Assembly: GCF_022410515.1 (NCBI RefSeq)
Contig: NZ_JACSDI010000023.1
Location: 1 to 64,000 of the forward strand
Origin: Shewanella cutis
Lineage (GTDB): Bacteria; Pseudomonadota; Gammaproteobacteria; Enterobacterales; Shewanellaceae
Direction of reading: 5' to 3'
Length of the DNA stretch: 64,000 bases
Below the pieces are notes generated by a model, which saw only the letters and a list, made by a program, of their open reading frames with translations, did no database searches and was not told the DNA's origin. A program made the position numbers and the translations under genes. Positions 9,089 to 17,790 of the stretch are shown piece by piece (positions within the stretch are counted from its first letter, which is position 1; each line of letters begins with the position of its first letter).

Positions 9089-10012
9089 ATGAGAGTTATC
9101 CCACCGATTAAATCGATTATTTACTTTGAAGCGGCTGCTCGGTTACAAAGTTTTAAACTTGCAGCAATTGAATTAAATGTAACGTCTGGAGCTATAAGCC
9201 AGCAAATCATAACTTTAGAAAGCTTTATTGGCAAAAAGTTGTTTGAGCGCGGCTGCAGACAAATTAAGCTAACTAACTGTGGTTTAAGATATTTTTCAAG
9301 GGTGTCGTTAATTATACAAGACATTGAAGAAGCAACTACTGATTTAGGTATTGCAAATGTTAGGCCTAAAGTAAAAATAGCGGTTCCCCCTTCATTATTA
9401 AAAAACTGGCTTTTACCTAGAATTATCGACAGTTCATTGATAGGGCTAAATAGAAACATAGAATTTATAGATACATTAGATTATCTTGATTTTTCTAAGT
9501 GTGATTTAGATCTTGCAATACGGTATGGTTATGATTCCTGGGATAACATGCACTCTAAATATATGTTCCATGAAGACATGATTGCAGTATGTAGCCCCGT
9601 TTATTGTAAAGATAAAAACTTTAATCTAGATCAAAATTTTTTTGATCTAAACACTATGATATATACTAACAATCGCTTAGTTCAATGGGATATTGTAATG
9701 CAAAATTTTGGATTTCAACGTAAGTCAAATCATAATAAACTTTTTTTCCAAAATTCAATACAAGCAATTGAAGCTGCAATTCAAGGTGCTGGTATCGCTT
9801 ATGTTAATAGAATTTTAGTTGCTGAAGAGCTATCTAATGGACGTTTAGTTCAACCTTTAAATATTTATATGCCAGAACATAGGTCTCCTGCATACCATCT
9901 TGTAAGTACCCATAAACACATGAGAGATGAATCCACATTTAAAATTTACCATGCTATTTTAGCTTTTAGTAAATCAACACAAACCACACAACACTTAAGA
10001 TTATTAGGTTAA
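9089..10012 (+). CDS. LysR-type transcriptional regulator
   Basis: 307 residues. Residues 5-65 form the LysR winged helix (FEAAARLQSFKLAAIELNV, SGAISQQI, LESFIGKKLFERG), followed by a periplasmic-binding-protein-like effector domain containing DLAIRYG, as in the GcvA/AmpR subgroup. AAGG sits 9 bp before the ATG. It is divergent from the flavocytochrome gene and probably senses its substrate. Low GC matches its partner, so the two likely moved together. Confidence 0.9.
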   Translation: MRVIPPIKSIIYFEAAARLQSFKLAAIELNVTSGAISQQIITLESFIGKKLFERGCRQIKLTNCGLRYFSRVSLIIQDIEEATTDLGIANVRPKVKIAVPPSLLKNWLLPRIIDSSLIGLNRNIEFIDTLDYLDFSKCDLDLAIRYGYDSWDNMHSKYMFHEDMIAVCSPVYCKDKNFNLDQNFFDLNTMIYTNNRLVQWDIVMQNFGFQRKSNHNKLFFQNSIQAIEAAIQGAGIAYVNRILVAEELSNGRLVQPLNIYMPEHRSPAYHLVSTHKHMRDESTFKIYHAILAFSKSTQTTQHLRLLG

Positions 10013-10124
10013 GATATTTTGAATGAGATTATACAAAATATTTTTAATCAAAACTGCCTAATCTTCATGAATAATGTAATTTAAACCAGAATTCAGATAA
10101 CAACTGTGACAGTTTAATCGAAGT

Positions 10125-10350
10125 GTAGAAGATTATCTGATCCGCTAAGTCTGGACACTTAACTAAGCATTATTCTTCAGTTCAAAATTTTCAGGGTTAA
10201 AATAGCCAAGTTAACTGTCAACTTCTATGTACTCAAACACGGTTTATTTCATGGTTTTCCAGTCCATGATTGGTTCGCACTGAATAGCCTAAACTTTCAG
10301 TGAATGAAAAAAGCTTTCTGCACAGGCGTTGTCCCAGCAGCAGGCTTTGC
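10125..10350 (-). pseudogene. IS3-family transposase remnant (3' end)
   Basis: On the minus strand 10350 to about 10140 translates, with stops and shifts, to RKACCWDNACAESFFHSLKV and later VFEYIEV, the C-terminal motifs of IS3-family OrfB. A TGTCCAGACTTAGCGGATCA-like tip follows near 10150. The N-terminal half is missing; the relic is cut at 10351 by the IS6-type element. Confidence 0.65.
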
Positions 10351-10935
10351 GATTTTGCCGCAAACTGAGTTTTTGCCACAGCAAATTGAGGCTGCAGCCT
10401 CCCTTAGATACAATTATGCCGCTAAAGAATAAAACTGTTCCCATGGAACCATCTTTTCAGTTGTGTTGATTTTCCCCTCAACTTAATCATGGACCAAAGC
10501 ACTATCCCAGCGAGTGTCGACTTAGCTCCTTCTCAGGACTTCCAATCTAGGCATTGATGTATTTTGCCTTTCACTTTTCGGTGGTTTTGCTCGACTATAT
10601 GATTTAAATATTTAAAAGCAATCATTTTAATCATAAATAACATGCAGCTAGACAACCAAAATCGAACATAAATGGTATTTAGTGCTGCAGCATTCGCTCC
10701 ACTTTTATCAATTCCCCCCTTTTCAGGTAAACCAAACTGTGTTGGTTGATGGCTTTGTTAAAAAATGCCAGAGCAGCTGGCTTGTCACGAGTTTCACTCA
10801 AATAAAAATCAATCACAGCAGCGAATTTATCCACTGTGCGATAAGAGTTATCCGATGGATAATGCCGGTCAGAAAAATTGAGTGTCATGAAGTAGATGCA
10901 GTAAAATAACATCTGTACATAATCAACTCGTTGAT
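10351..10935. mobile_element. internally deleted IS6-type element, right end truncated
   Basis: The left tip GATTTTGCCGCAAACTGAG at 10351 matches 15953; the body is co-linear with 15953-16520 with about 90 percent identity by eye. The right end stops matching near GTACATAATCAACTCG, so the outer tip is lost. It carries a rearranged transposase fragment on the minus strand. Two near-identical deleted copies suggest the deleted form itself was mobilised, like a MITE. Confidence 0.6.
10679..10912 (-). pseudogene. IS6-family transposase, internally deleted
   Basis: The 77-codon frame starts MTLNFSDRHYPSD, an IS6-type N-terminus, and then jumps to SYRTVDKFAAVIDFYLSETR followed by DKPAALAFFNKAINQH, the part of the DDE domain normally about 100 residues later. 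The remainder is unrelated. An in-frame deletion removed the helix-turn-helix and first catalytic residue, so it cannot be active. Confidence 0.65.
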
Positions 10936-10951
10936 TGAATTTAAATAAATT

Positions 10952-10979
10952 AAAAGGCCTGTGATTTGACAGGCCTTTT
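10952..10979 (-). terminator. bidirectional rho-independent terminator after the catalase gene
   Basis: AAAAGGCCTGT gattt ACAGGCCTTTT-type hairpin, 11-bp stem with A and T tracts on both sides, 21 bp beyond the katB stop. Confidence 0.85.
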
Positions 10980-10999
10980 GATTGGATTAACCGCTTAAA

Positions 11000-12460
11000 T
11001 TATAACCCCAGCGCCGTTTTGATCCGTTTGCCGTAATCTGCATCAGCTTTTTGGAAATGTGCCAGCATACGTTGCTGTACATCCATGCTTGCCTGACGCA
11101 ACGAACCTGAGATGGTTGCCACTAAGCGCTCTTTTTCATCTTCGCTGAAAATGCGGTACAAATTACCCGCTTGAGTGTAATCATCCTGACTGTAACGGCT
11201 GTAACGCGCCGCCTCGCCCTCTAAACGCAGTGGTGGCTCGGCAAAGTTTGCCGGTTCTACCAAAGCGCCCGCCGTGCTATTGGGGCCATAGTTGGCAGAA
11301 GCATCGCCACCTGTTTGGCTGCCATTGTAAGGGCATTGGGTTCCTGCCATAGCACCAGCACGTTGATGATGGTTGGCTCTAGCCGCATGTGGGCAGTTAA
11401 CTGGCAATTGGTTGTAGTTCGCGCCAATACGATAACGCTGCGCATCGGCATAGGCAAACAGACGCGCTTGTAGCATCTTATCGGGCGATGCACCCACACC
11501 AGGTACTAAGTTGCTCGGTGCTAAGGCCACTTGCTCCACTTCCGCAAAGTAGTTTTGCGGTAAACGGTTCAGTTCTAATACACCAATCTCAATTAACGGA
11601 TAATCGCCATGTGGCCAAACCTTAGTTAAATCAAATGGATTGATATGGTAAGTATTAGCATCGGCCTCAGGCATGATCTGCACATTCACCGTCCAACGTG
11701 GGAAGTTACCATCAGTGATAGCTACCACCATATCGCGCTGGGACGAATCAGGATCGATGCCTTTTAACTTATCGGCCTGTTCGTTGGTTAAGTTCACTAC
11801 GCCCTGCTGCGATTTAAAGTGAAACTTCACCCAGAAACGCTCGCCTTTAGCATTCCACAAAGAGAAGGTATGCGAACCATAACCGTGCATTTGGCGATAG
11901 TTTGCCGGAATACCTCGGTCTGACATCAAAATTGTCACCTGATGCATAGCTTCAGGGTTGAGCGACCAAAAGTCCCACATCGCCTGCGGATCTTTAAGGT
12001 TGGTCAATGGGTTACGTTTTTGGGTATGGATAAAGTCTGGGAACTTGATACCATCACGCAGGAAGAAGGTCGGCGTGTTGTTACCCACGATGTCGTGATT
12101 ACCGCGAGCGGTATAGAAGCGCAGACCAAAACCACGTGGATCACGCTCAGCATCGGCAGAGCCCATTTCACCGCCCACGGTGGAGAAACGCACGAAAGTT
12201 TCAGTTTGCTTACCCACACCATTGAAGTGATCGGCAATGGTGTATTCGCTTAAGTCTTTGGTCAGAGTAAAAGTCCCGTAAACCCCTGTCCCTTTAGCAT
12301 GTACCACACGCTCAGGAATGCGCTCACGGTTAAAATGAGCTAGCTTTTCAATTAAATGCCAATCTTGGAGGAGTAAAGGACCACGTTCTCCCGCAGACAA
12401 CGAGTTTTGATCGTCTGCAATGGGGGAACCGCTCTGGCTGGTTAAATACTGTTGACTCAT
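11000..12460 (-). CDS. katB: clade-3-like monofunctional heme catalase
   Basis: 486 residues, the normal size of a small-subunit catalase, converting hydrogen peroxide to water and oxygen. Active-site residues are in place: distal His54 in ERVVHAKG, Asn127 in IVGNNTPTFF, and the proximal heme-ligand tyrosine in RLFAYADAQRYRIG near residue 337. No signal peptide, so cytoplasmic. AGGAGCAGGAT precedes the ATG. It is single, flanked by IS6-type relics on both sides and a strong terminator downstream. Higher GC than the neighbouring flavocytochrome block suggests a different source. The symbol follows the Shewanella KatB type. Confidence 0.93.
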   Translation of the reverse strand: MSQQYLTSQSGSPIADDQNSLSAGERGPLLLQDWHLIEKLAHFNRERIPERVVHAKGTGVYGTFTLTKDLSEYTIADHFNGVGKQTETFVRFSTVGGEMGSADAERDPRGFGLRFYTARGNHDIVGNNTPTFFLRDGIKFPDFIHTQKRNPLTNLKDPQAMWDFWSLNPEAMHQVTILMSDRGIPANYRQMHGYGSHTFSLWNAKGERFWVKFHFKSQQGVVNLTNEQADKLKGIDPDSSQRDMVVAITDGNFPRWTVNVQIMPEADANTYHINPFDLTKVWPHGDYPLIEIGVLELNRLPQNYFAEVEQVALAPSNLVPGVGASPDKMLQARLFAYADAQRYRIGANYNQLPVNCPHAARANHHQRAGAMAGTQCPYNGSQTGGDASANYGPNSTAGALVEPANFAEPPLRLEGEAARYSRYSQDDYTQAGNLYRIFSEDEKERLVATISGSLRQASMDVQQRMLAHFQKADADYGKRIKTALGL

Positions 12461-12666
12461 ATCCTGCTCCTTATTTCTGGTTATTTGCTAACCAGAGTTC
12501 AATTAAATCATGAAGAGTGGCCATGGTTGGTCTCCCTTGGCTGACGACCTGTTGTCGATGAAGAAAGCATAAGGGAATAAGAAAAGCTGATAAAACGATT
12601 AAACTAGATTTGTACAATTTGTTTTAAAGATTAAAGCCATTCGATATGACATAAGGCAGGAGCTAT

Positions 12667-12757
12667 GTTCTGTTGCAAACCGAGATCTTTGTGCTCTAAA
12701 TTGAAGGAGGCTGTGGCCTCAATTTGCTGTGTCAAAAACTCAGTTTGCGACAGAGCC
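12667..12757. mobile_element. 91-bp palindromic miniature IS6-type element
   Basis: It opens GTTCTGTTGCAAACCGAG and closes with the complement of GGCTCTGTCGCAAACTGAG, so it has two left-type IS6-like tips facing each other; the inner arms also pair (CTAAATTGA with TCAATTTG, and GGAGGCTGTGGCCTC in the centre). The whole can fold as a hairpin. It sits between katB and the ccdA gene. Confidence 0.55.
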
Positions 12758-12777
12758 GCGTGGTATCCAATACTTTT

Positions 12778-13470
12778 TTATATAGATGTAATCCAATCAG
12801 GTAACCAATCAAGTGCCCAGATCTCTATTACTTTATCGAATCCGGTTAATATCATTGTGCTCAACAAAATCAGAGCGATAGCCAGAATATATTTTCCATA
12901 TTTCGCACTATTACCTATCTTTTTGAGCTGTACACCAGAGGCGTAACCTATCCCCACCAAAGGAAGCGCACAACCAAATCCAAAGGACAGCATTACAAAA
13001 AAAGCCATCACCATATTCTGCCCGGTAGATGCCAAGGCTATGGCTGTACCGAGGGTTGGCCCAACGCAAGGTAACCACACCAAACCAAGAGACATTCCGA
13101 CGACCAATTGAAAGGCTGCCCCAGAGCCTTGCACATTGCCTCCCGGCATCCTGCTTACAAGCAAGGATAACCAGTAGGACATGCGGTCGTTCAGTACTGG
13201 TGTAAGTAACACGATACCCATCAACAACATCAAGCTCGCCGAGAAGTATCTCAATATCTCTGGTGAAATACCTAAGCTGAGCAGAATAAAGGTGATCAGG
13301 CTACCAGCAACGGCGAAGGTAACACTGATCCCTACTGCCAGCAGAATAAGCCCCGTACGTGAAGCCTGCATGGCTGAGCTAGCTACTGCAGGTATCATAG
13401 GTAAGACACAAGGCGATAGCAGACTGAGTATCCCGGCAAGAAAAGCCAGAGGAATGGATGATATATCCAT
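12778..13470 (-). CDS. CcdA/DsbD-type membrane thiol-disulfide transporter
   Basis: 230 residues with about six membrane helices. Two reactive-cysteine/proline motifs are visible: LLSPCVLPMIPA near residue 20 and VWLPCVGPTLGTAIAL near residue 135, as in CcdA and the DsbD beta domain. It carries reducing equivalents from cytoplasmic thioredoxin to the periplasm. The start codon overlaps the stop of the upstream thioredoxin-like gene (TAATG), so translation is coupled and the soluble protein is its probable partner. Confidence 0.9.
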   Translation of the reverse strand: MDISSIPLAFLAGILSLLSPCVLPMIPAVASSAMQASRTGLILLAVGISVTFAVAGSLITFILLSLGISPEILRYFSASLMLLMGIVLLTPVLNDRMSYWLSLLVSRMPGGNVQGSGAAFQLVVGMSLGLVWLPCVGPTLGTAIALASTGQNMVMAFFVMLSFGFGCALPLVGIGYASGVQLKKIGNSAKYGKYILAIALILLSTMILTGFDKVIEIWALDWLPDWITSI

Positions 13471-13877
13471 TACATTGCATTCTCAGCATTTTTCAGGGCT
13501 TTGAATATTGTATCTTTACGGGTTTCCGCCACGCTAAACCATATCTGTTTATCGCCTTCATACAACACCAAAGTCGATTGGCGAGGCGCTTTGAAATGAG
13601 TGACCCAATCTTTCTGAGTATCGAAATCGATAATTAGTTGATTTATTTTGCTATTAGGGTTTTCCTGAAAGTATGAGCTAAGGATTTTATGTTGTGCTTT
13701 ACATGTTGGGCACCAGTCAGCATGTACTATTAATAGTGTCACTTGGTTTTGACGTTGTGCTTCTTTCCAAGCTTGTTCAGTAAAGGCCATACTTTCTGCG
13801 CTACCCATTGCATGAGCAGCATTAAAGAAAAGGCCAAAAACAAATGTCATGAAAATTGTCTGTATAGATTTCTTCAT
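13470..13877 (-). CDS. periplasmic thioredoxin-fold protein
   Basis: 135 residues with a signal peptide (MKKSIQTIFMTFVFGLFFNAAHA). The active site is WCPTC (C56, C59) inside LLIVHADWCPTCKAQH. This resembles thioredoxin-like partners of CcdA rather than DsbA, so a reducing or peroxide-defence role in the periplasm is more likely than disulfide formation. First gene of a two-gene operon, with GAGGTTAGAAG upstream of the ATG. Its target is unknown. Confidence 0.85.
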   Translation of the reverse strand: MKKSIQTIFMTFVFGLFFNAAHAMGSAESMAFTEQAWKEAQRQNQVTLLIVHADWCPTCKAQHKILSSYFQENPNSKINQLIIDFDTQKDWVTHFKAPRQSTLVLYEGDKQIWFSVAETRKDTIFKALKNAENAM

Positions 13878-13975
13878 CTTCTAACCTCACGTTTCTAGAT
13901 GTTATGACTCGCCTCTATATAGACCTGACTGACGAGTATTATCTTTCAAAGAAAATTTTTTCTGGAATTAATCGC

Positions 13976-14000
13976 TAAAAAATGCGCCCTGTAGGGCGCA
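13976..14000 (-). terminator. rho-independent terminator of the DUF417 operon
   Basis: On the minus strand TGCGCCCTACAGGGCGCA (8-bp stem) is followed directly by TTTTTT. It lies 13 bp past the stop of the DUF417 gene. Confidence 0.92.
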
Positions 14001-14012
14001 AAGGCATCAGTA

Positions 14013-14453
14013 CTATTGAGTGGTGAGCAATGCTCGGCATTGGTTCAAGTAGTACCAACTCACACCAAGAAACACGATATCCTTAAGGATGAAAAATTCA
14101 GTAACGGGGACACCATCAACCAATTTCCAGACACTCGGCATGGTCAACAAGAAACTTAGGGTCGCCACGAAAGTAACCACAGCACCCCAACTGCTCCAAT
14201 AACCAATGCGTGGCTGCCAGAGTCCAACCACCAACCCTGTGGCGATAACTATCTCCACCAGGCCTATTAGATTGGATACACCTTGCTCTGAAAAAAGGCT
14301 GTAGAGCCAATTCATCAAAGGATGGCTTGCTACCAGAGGACGAATAGCTGCGGCTTCAGTTGGCGTAAATTTGAATACGCCAATCCAGAGCAGAGTAAGT
14401 ACTACACCACCAAGGGCAACCAGAAAACCTTTGTCGTATCGTTGCATAGTCAC
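14013..14453 (-). CDS. DUF417 (YkgB/RclC-like) inner-membrane protein
   Basis: 146 residues, four predicted membrane helices, with the family motifs IGVFKFTPTEAAAI and ASHPLMNW near the N-terminus and GVPVTEFFILKDIVFLG near the C-terminus. E. coli RclC/YkgB is a member and belongs to the reactive-chlorine resistance operon under an AraC regulator, which parallels this locus. The biochemical role is unknown. It lies 3 bp after the AhpD-like gene on the same strand. Confidence 0.85.
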   Translation of the reverse strand: MTMQRYDKGFLVALGGVVLTLLWIGVFKFTPTEAAAIRPLVASHPLMNWLYSLFSEQGVSNLIGLVEIVIATGLVVGLWQPRIGYWSSWGAVVTFVATLSFLLTMPSVWKLVDGVPVTEFFILKDIVFLGVSWYYLNQCRALLTTQ

Positions 14454-14456
14454 TCC

Positions 14457-14990
14457 TTAGGGGATAAGGGAAACGATCGGGAAATCGATCTCGGTACTTG
14501 CAAGGTGATTACCGTAGTTAGTCATGGTATTGACTACTACTTGACCTAGCACCTCCAGCACTAACTCATCATCCAGACCGGCGTTATAGGCATTGTGCAG
14601 TTGCTCGTCACTGACAATACCCCGTTGAGTGACCAGCAAAACCGCAAACTGCAACATGGCATGATCGACAGGATCTGACGCGTTGCCTTGGCGAGCTTCT
14701 TTAATGTCTTCAGGGGTGAAACCAACCTTGTCGGCCAGCAGTGTATGTGCGGATAAGCAGTATTGGCATTTGTTGGCTTGACCTATAGCAAGAGCTAGCA
14801 GTTCACGTTGGCGTACGGTCAATCGTCCTTTGCTCAGTGCATCAGCGAATGCTAAGAAGCCGTTAAATAGGGCAGGTGAATGGGCCAGTGTTGCATAAAG
14901 ATTGGGGACCATACCCAAGTTACGCTTCATGGCGGCGAAGTTTGGGGAAACTGACGTAGTGGGTTGGGTTACGGGATTAATACGACTCAT
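14457..14990 (-). CDS. carboxymuconolactone decarboxylase/AhpD-like protein
   Basis: 177 residues. The redox motif CQYCLSAH (C75, C78, H82), preceded by RELLALAIGQANK, marks the AhpD-like branch of the carboxymuconolactone decarboxylase family, so a thiol-dependent peroxidase or a disulfide reductant role is likely. First gene of the operon with DUF417, divergent from an AraC regulator. With katB, the thioredoxin pair and this operon, the cargo has a clear oxidative-stress flavour. Confidence 0.87.
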   Translation of the reverse strand: MSRINPVTQPTTSVSPNFAAMKRNLGMVPNLYATLAHSPALFNGFLAFADALSKGRLTVRQRELLALAIGQANKCQYCLSAHTLLADKVGFTPEDIKEARQGNASDPVDHAMLQFAVLLVTQRGIVSDEQLHNAYNAGLDDELVLEVLGQVVVNTMTNYGNHLASTEIDFPIVSLIP

Positions 14991-15097
14991 AATAGTAGTG
15001 TTCCTGTATGCTTATTAAAATACGAGAGGTATTTTGCCGCGCATCGTGATATGATTTATCGCTCATAATCTCTAAAAACTTACTATTCGTCTCAAAT
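14991..15097. promoter_or_regulatory. divergent promoter between AhpD-like operon and AraC gene
   Basis: 107 bp shared by two divergent start codons. ATAATAGTAGTGTTCC follows the minus-strand start and AAATACGAGAGGTATTT (15016-15032) is an imperfect inverted repeat suitable as an operator. Confidence 0.45.
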
Positions 15098-15934
15098 ATG
15101 GATCCTCTTTCCGTTCTCCTGACACATACCACCCCACGAGCCCAACTGTTTTTCGCTGGCAACTTGTGCCAGAACTCCAATAGCCAGGACTATCCGGCGG
15201 GTGGACATCTTCATTTGTTACGAAGCGGTGAGATCACTCTTTATCATGAAGGGGCAGAACCGCGCTTACTTACAGAACAAACACTGATCCTCTTTCCAAG
15301 AGGGCTTCCCCACCGTATGAAACCCCGCCAACTGGGTGGATGTGACCTCGTGTGTGCCTCTGTATCTTTTGGCCAAGGAAGTACATCACCATTACAACTG
15401 GCGCTGCCTGATGTGTTAGTGCTGCCACTGAATGACATGCCAACACTGGCACCCTTACTAAGCATGTTGTTCGATGAGGCATTTGCTAACCGCTATGGTC
15501 AAGAACCTGTCCTTACTCGGCTTTTGGAAACCTTACTGATCTTATTGCTACGCCATATGGTGGATAGTGGTCTTTGCCAAGAAGGTATGTTGGCTGGCCT
15601 ATCGGACCCGCGGTTGGCTCGTGCGATTTCAGCAATGCATTTACGTTCAGAGGAAGCGTGGACGGTTGCAACATTAGCAAAAGAAGCAGGGATGTCCCGG
15701 GCTCGCTTTGCCGCACACTTTCAGGCACAGACAGGATTACCTCCTCTAGGCTATTTAACACAGTGGCGAATGTTGTTGGCCTGTCAGCAATTGTTGACAG
15801 GGGAGTCAATTACTCAGGTTGCATTGGGGGCGGGATACAGTGGTAGCATTGCTTTCAGTAGGGCGTTTTATCGGGAGTTTGGATTGAGCCCCGCACGTTG
15901 GCTCAGGGCACAACAGTCGACAGCTCCCGCGTAA
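15098..15934 (+). CDS. AraC-family transcriptional regulator with cupin sensor
   Basis: 278 residues. The N-terminal half is a cupin domain (GGHLHLLRSGEITLYHEG, then LILFPRGLPHRM), and the C-terminal 100 residues hold the two AraC helix-turn-helices (VATLAKEAGMSRARFAAHF and ITQVALGAGYSGSIAFSRAF). The layout matches RclR-like activators that sit divergent to their target operon. It probably activates the AhpD-like/DUF417 pair in response to an electrophile or oxidant. GC is higher than in the flavocytochrome block. Confidence 0.9.
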   Translation: MDPLSVLLTHTTPRAQLFFAGNLCQNSNSQDYPAGGHLHLLRSGEITLYHEGAEPRLLTEQTLILFPRGLPHRMKPRQLGGCDLVCASVSFGQGSTSPLQLALPDVLVLPLNDMPTLAPLLSMLFDEAFANRYGQEPVLTRLLETLLILLLRHMVDSGLCQEGMLAGLSDPRLARAISAMHLRSEEAWTVATLAKEAGMSRARFAAHFQAQTGLPPLGYLTQWRMLLACQQLLTGESITQVALGAGYSGSIAFSRAFYREFGLSPARWLRAQQSTAPA

Positions 15935-15952
15935 CTGTGAGTGAGCATGCTA

Positions 15953-16560
15953 GATTCTGTCGCAAAGCGAGTTTTTGCCACAGCAAATTGAGGCCACAGC
16001 CTCCCTTAGATACAATTATGCCGCTAAAGAATAAAACTGTTCCCATGGAGCCATCTTTTCAGTTGTGTCCATTTTCCCCAACTTAATCATGGAGCAAAGC
16101 TCTATCACAGCGAGTGTCGACTCAGCCCCTTCTCAGGACTTCCAACCTAGGCATTGATGCATTTTGCCTTTCACTTTCCTGTGTTTTTGCTCGACTATAT
16201 GATTTAAATGTTTAAAGGCAATCACTTCAATCATAAATAGCATGCAGCTAGACAACCAAAATCAGACATAAATGGTATCTAATGCTGCAGCATATGCCCC
16301 ACTTTTATCAATGCCCCTCTTTCAGGTAAAACAAACCGTGTTGGTTGATGGCTTTATTAAAAAATGCCAGAGCAGCTGGCTCGTCACGAGTTTCACTCAA
16401 ATAAAAATCAGTCACAGCGCGAATTTATCCACAGAGCAATAAGAGTTATCCGATGGATAATGCCAGTCAGAAAAATTGAGTGTCATGAAGTAGATGCAGT
16501 AAAACAACGTCAGTACATGATCAACATGTTAATCTGCTTTGTCAAATTTGTAACAGAACC
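15953..16560. mobile_element. 608-bp IS6-type derivative with both tips
   Basis: Left tip GATTCTGTCGCAAA at 15953, right tip (complement) GGTTCTGTTACAAA ending at 16560. The body matches 10351-10935. Near the right end the minus strand encodes a broken IS6 transposase start (TLNFSD then YPSD), with stops. It lies directly beside a Tn3-like end, so it truncated that element. Confidence 0.65.
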
Positions 16561-16689
16561 CTGAAACGTGTCAGAACTGATCGGCCTGACACGAGTTTGA
16601 ACAAAAGCGAGTTACAACTAGTATGATACTTTAATATTATCCAACAAGAAGGTTAGCGTACGTTTTCGTTCCATTGGACTTCAAATCCC
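16561..16689 (-). repeat. Tn3-family-like end, 129 bp, facing left
   Basis: Read on the minus strand from 16689 it begins GGGATTTGAAGTCCAATGG and continues through GAACGAAAACGTACGC, matching the Tn3 38-bp end; the next 90 bp match 62090-62175 at roughly 90 percent. The outer end abuts the umuC remnant at 16690, and the inner side is cut by the IS6-type relic. Confidence 0.75.
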
Positions 16690-16936
16690 TATTATCGCAT
16701 TGCTGTGGGCCTGATTGATCTTTGTCCTAAAACGTCACTGCAATATGACTTAATTTACTGCGCCAAAGACTAACCCTAACTTGATGAAAATCTCTGATAG
16801 TCTGAATAATCGCTATGGCTGTGATGTGTTGTTTATTGCAGCGCAGGGGAATGATCAGCATTGGGCTATGCGCCGCGAGTTTCTGTCGCCGCAATACACC
16901 ACTAAATGGTCTGATATACCGACTGTTAAAGCGTAA
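16690..16936 (+). pseudogene. umuC: umuC remnant (3' end of a Y-family DNA polymerase subunit)
   Basis: From 16690 the frame reads YYRIAVGLIDLCPKTSLQYD and ends at a stop near 16771; a second piece in another frame reads NNRYGCDVLFIAAQGNDQHW, then REFLSPQYTTKWSDIPTVKA and a stop at 16936. Both match the C-terminus of UmuC/RumB-type proteins. The 5' part is missing and begins exactly at the Tn3-like end, so the gene was probably disrupted by that insertion. Plasmids often carry umuDC-like genes. Confidence 0.8.
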
Positions 16937-17055
16937 CAGTTTTTCGTGGGGCATAGCCGTAGGCTGGCCGAACTCGGAAACTACTATTGATTATGTAGTG
17001 ATCCAATCTAATCGCATAAAACAAATGTGTGAGATTGACTGGGTTTAAGTGTCTG

Positions 17056-17109
17056 CATATGGTTGACATATGCTTTCGGTTTATATACTGTACATATGGT
17101 AAACATATG
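17056..17109. promoter_or_regulatory. probable vapBC operator: four CATATG half-sites
   Basis: CATATG-GTTGA-CATATG (17056-17072) and CATATG-GTAAA-CATATG (17093-17109) are two units 37 bp apart, just upstream of vapB. TTGACA and TATACT lie between, so a promoter is embedded. VapB/VapBC complexes autoregulate through such paired sites. Confidence 0.65.
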
Positions 17110-17125
17110 CTAATGGGTGGTAGCG

Positions 17126-17359
17126 ATGAGAACAGTATCAATTTTTAAAAATGGTCAGAACCAAGCGGTTCGATTGCCAAAAGATATGGCCTTTGATGGC
17201 GTTAACGAACTAGAAATTCATAAAGATGGTGATGTTATTACCTTGCGCCCAATTCGCCCTGATTGGCTTTCGTTTGCAGGTCAGGAAAAAGCTGATGATG
17301 ACTTCATGATCGAGCGTCAGGACGTAGTAACTGATGAAGGACGCTTTAATTTTGAGTAA
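17126..17359 (+). CDS. vapB: VapB-family antitoxin
   Basis: 77 residues from ATG 17126 (MRTVSIFKNGQNQAVRLPKD), an AbrB/MazE-like swapped-hairpin DNA-binding N-terminus as in VapB/VagC, followed by an acidic C-terminus (ADDDFMIERQDV) that would wrap VapC. A GTG three codons upstream is also in frame, but the ATG gives the usual family start. It precedes vapC with overlapping ends. Confidence 0.88.
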   Translation: MRTVSIFKNGQNQAVRLPKDMAFDGVNELEIHKDGDVITLRPIRPDWLSFAGQEKADDDFMIERQDVVTDEGRFNFE

Positions 17360-17774
17360 AAAAATTACTTACATGCTCGATACGTGTATTTGCTCATTCA
17401 TTATGCGCGAACAGCCTGTATCTGTGTTGCTTAAGCTGCAAGAGGCAGTGAATAAGCAACACCGTGTTGTGATCTCGACTATCACATACCAAGAAATGCA
17501 ATTTGGCCTGATTGGTAAAAAAGCATCTCCCAAACATGCTCGGTTGGTCGCTGAGTTCTTGAAGCGTGTTGATGAAATCGTTCCGTGGGATAAAGCAGCG
17601 GTGGATGCAGCAACAGCGGTAAGAATTGATCTAGCGGCCAAGGGAACGTCAATCGGCAGCAATGATGCTGCTATCGCTGGACACGCCATCTCGACAGACA
17701 GTGTAGTAGTAACCAATAACGTGCGCGAGTTTCAACGTGTAGACGGACTCGTTTTTGAGGATTGGGTACAGTAA
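17353..17774 (+). CDS. vapC: VapC-family PIN-domain toxin (ribonuclease)
   Basis: The PIN fold is shown by MLDTCICSFIM with the first aspartate, the EMQFGL glutamate, the SNDAAIAGHA aspartate and a C-terminal VTNNVREFQRV. VapC toxins cut tRNA or rRNA until VapB binds. The start is uncertain: TTG at 17353 overlaps the vapB stop, ATG 17373 (MLDT) is the usual family start, and the longest frame opens at 17334. Length from 17353 is 140 residues. Confidence 0.9.
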
Positions 17775-17790
17775 CCAACGGAAAATCAGA

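Noticed and set aside
4654..16696. ATTATC on both outer sides of the 4659 and 16689 ends considered as a target duplication
   Set aside because: The match is shifted by 2-3 bp from the ends, and the left flank is an IS6 relic while the right is umuC.
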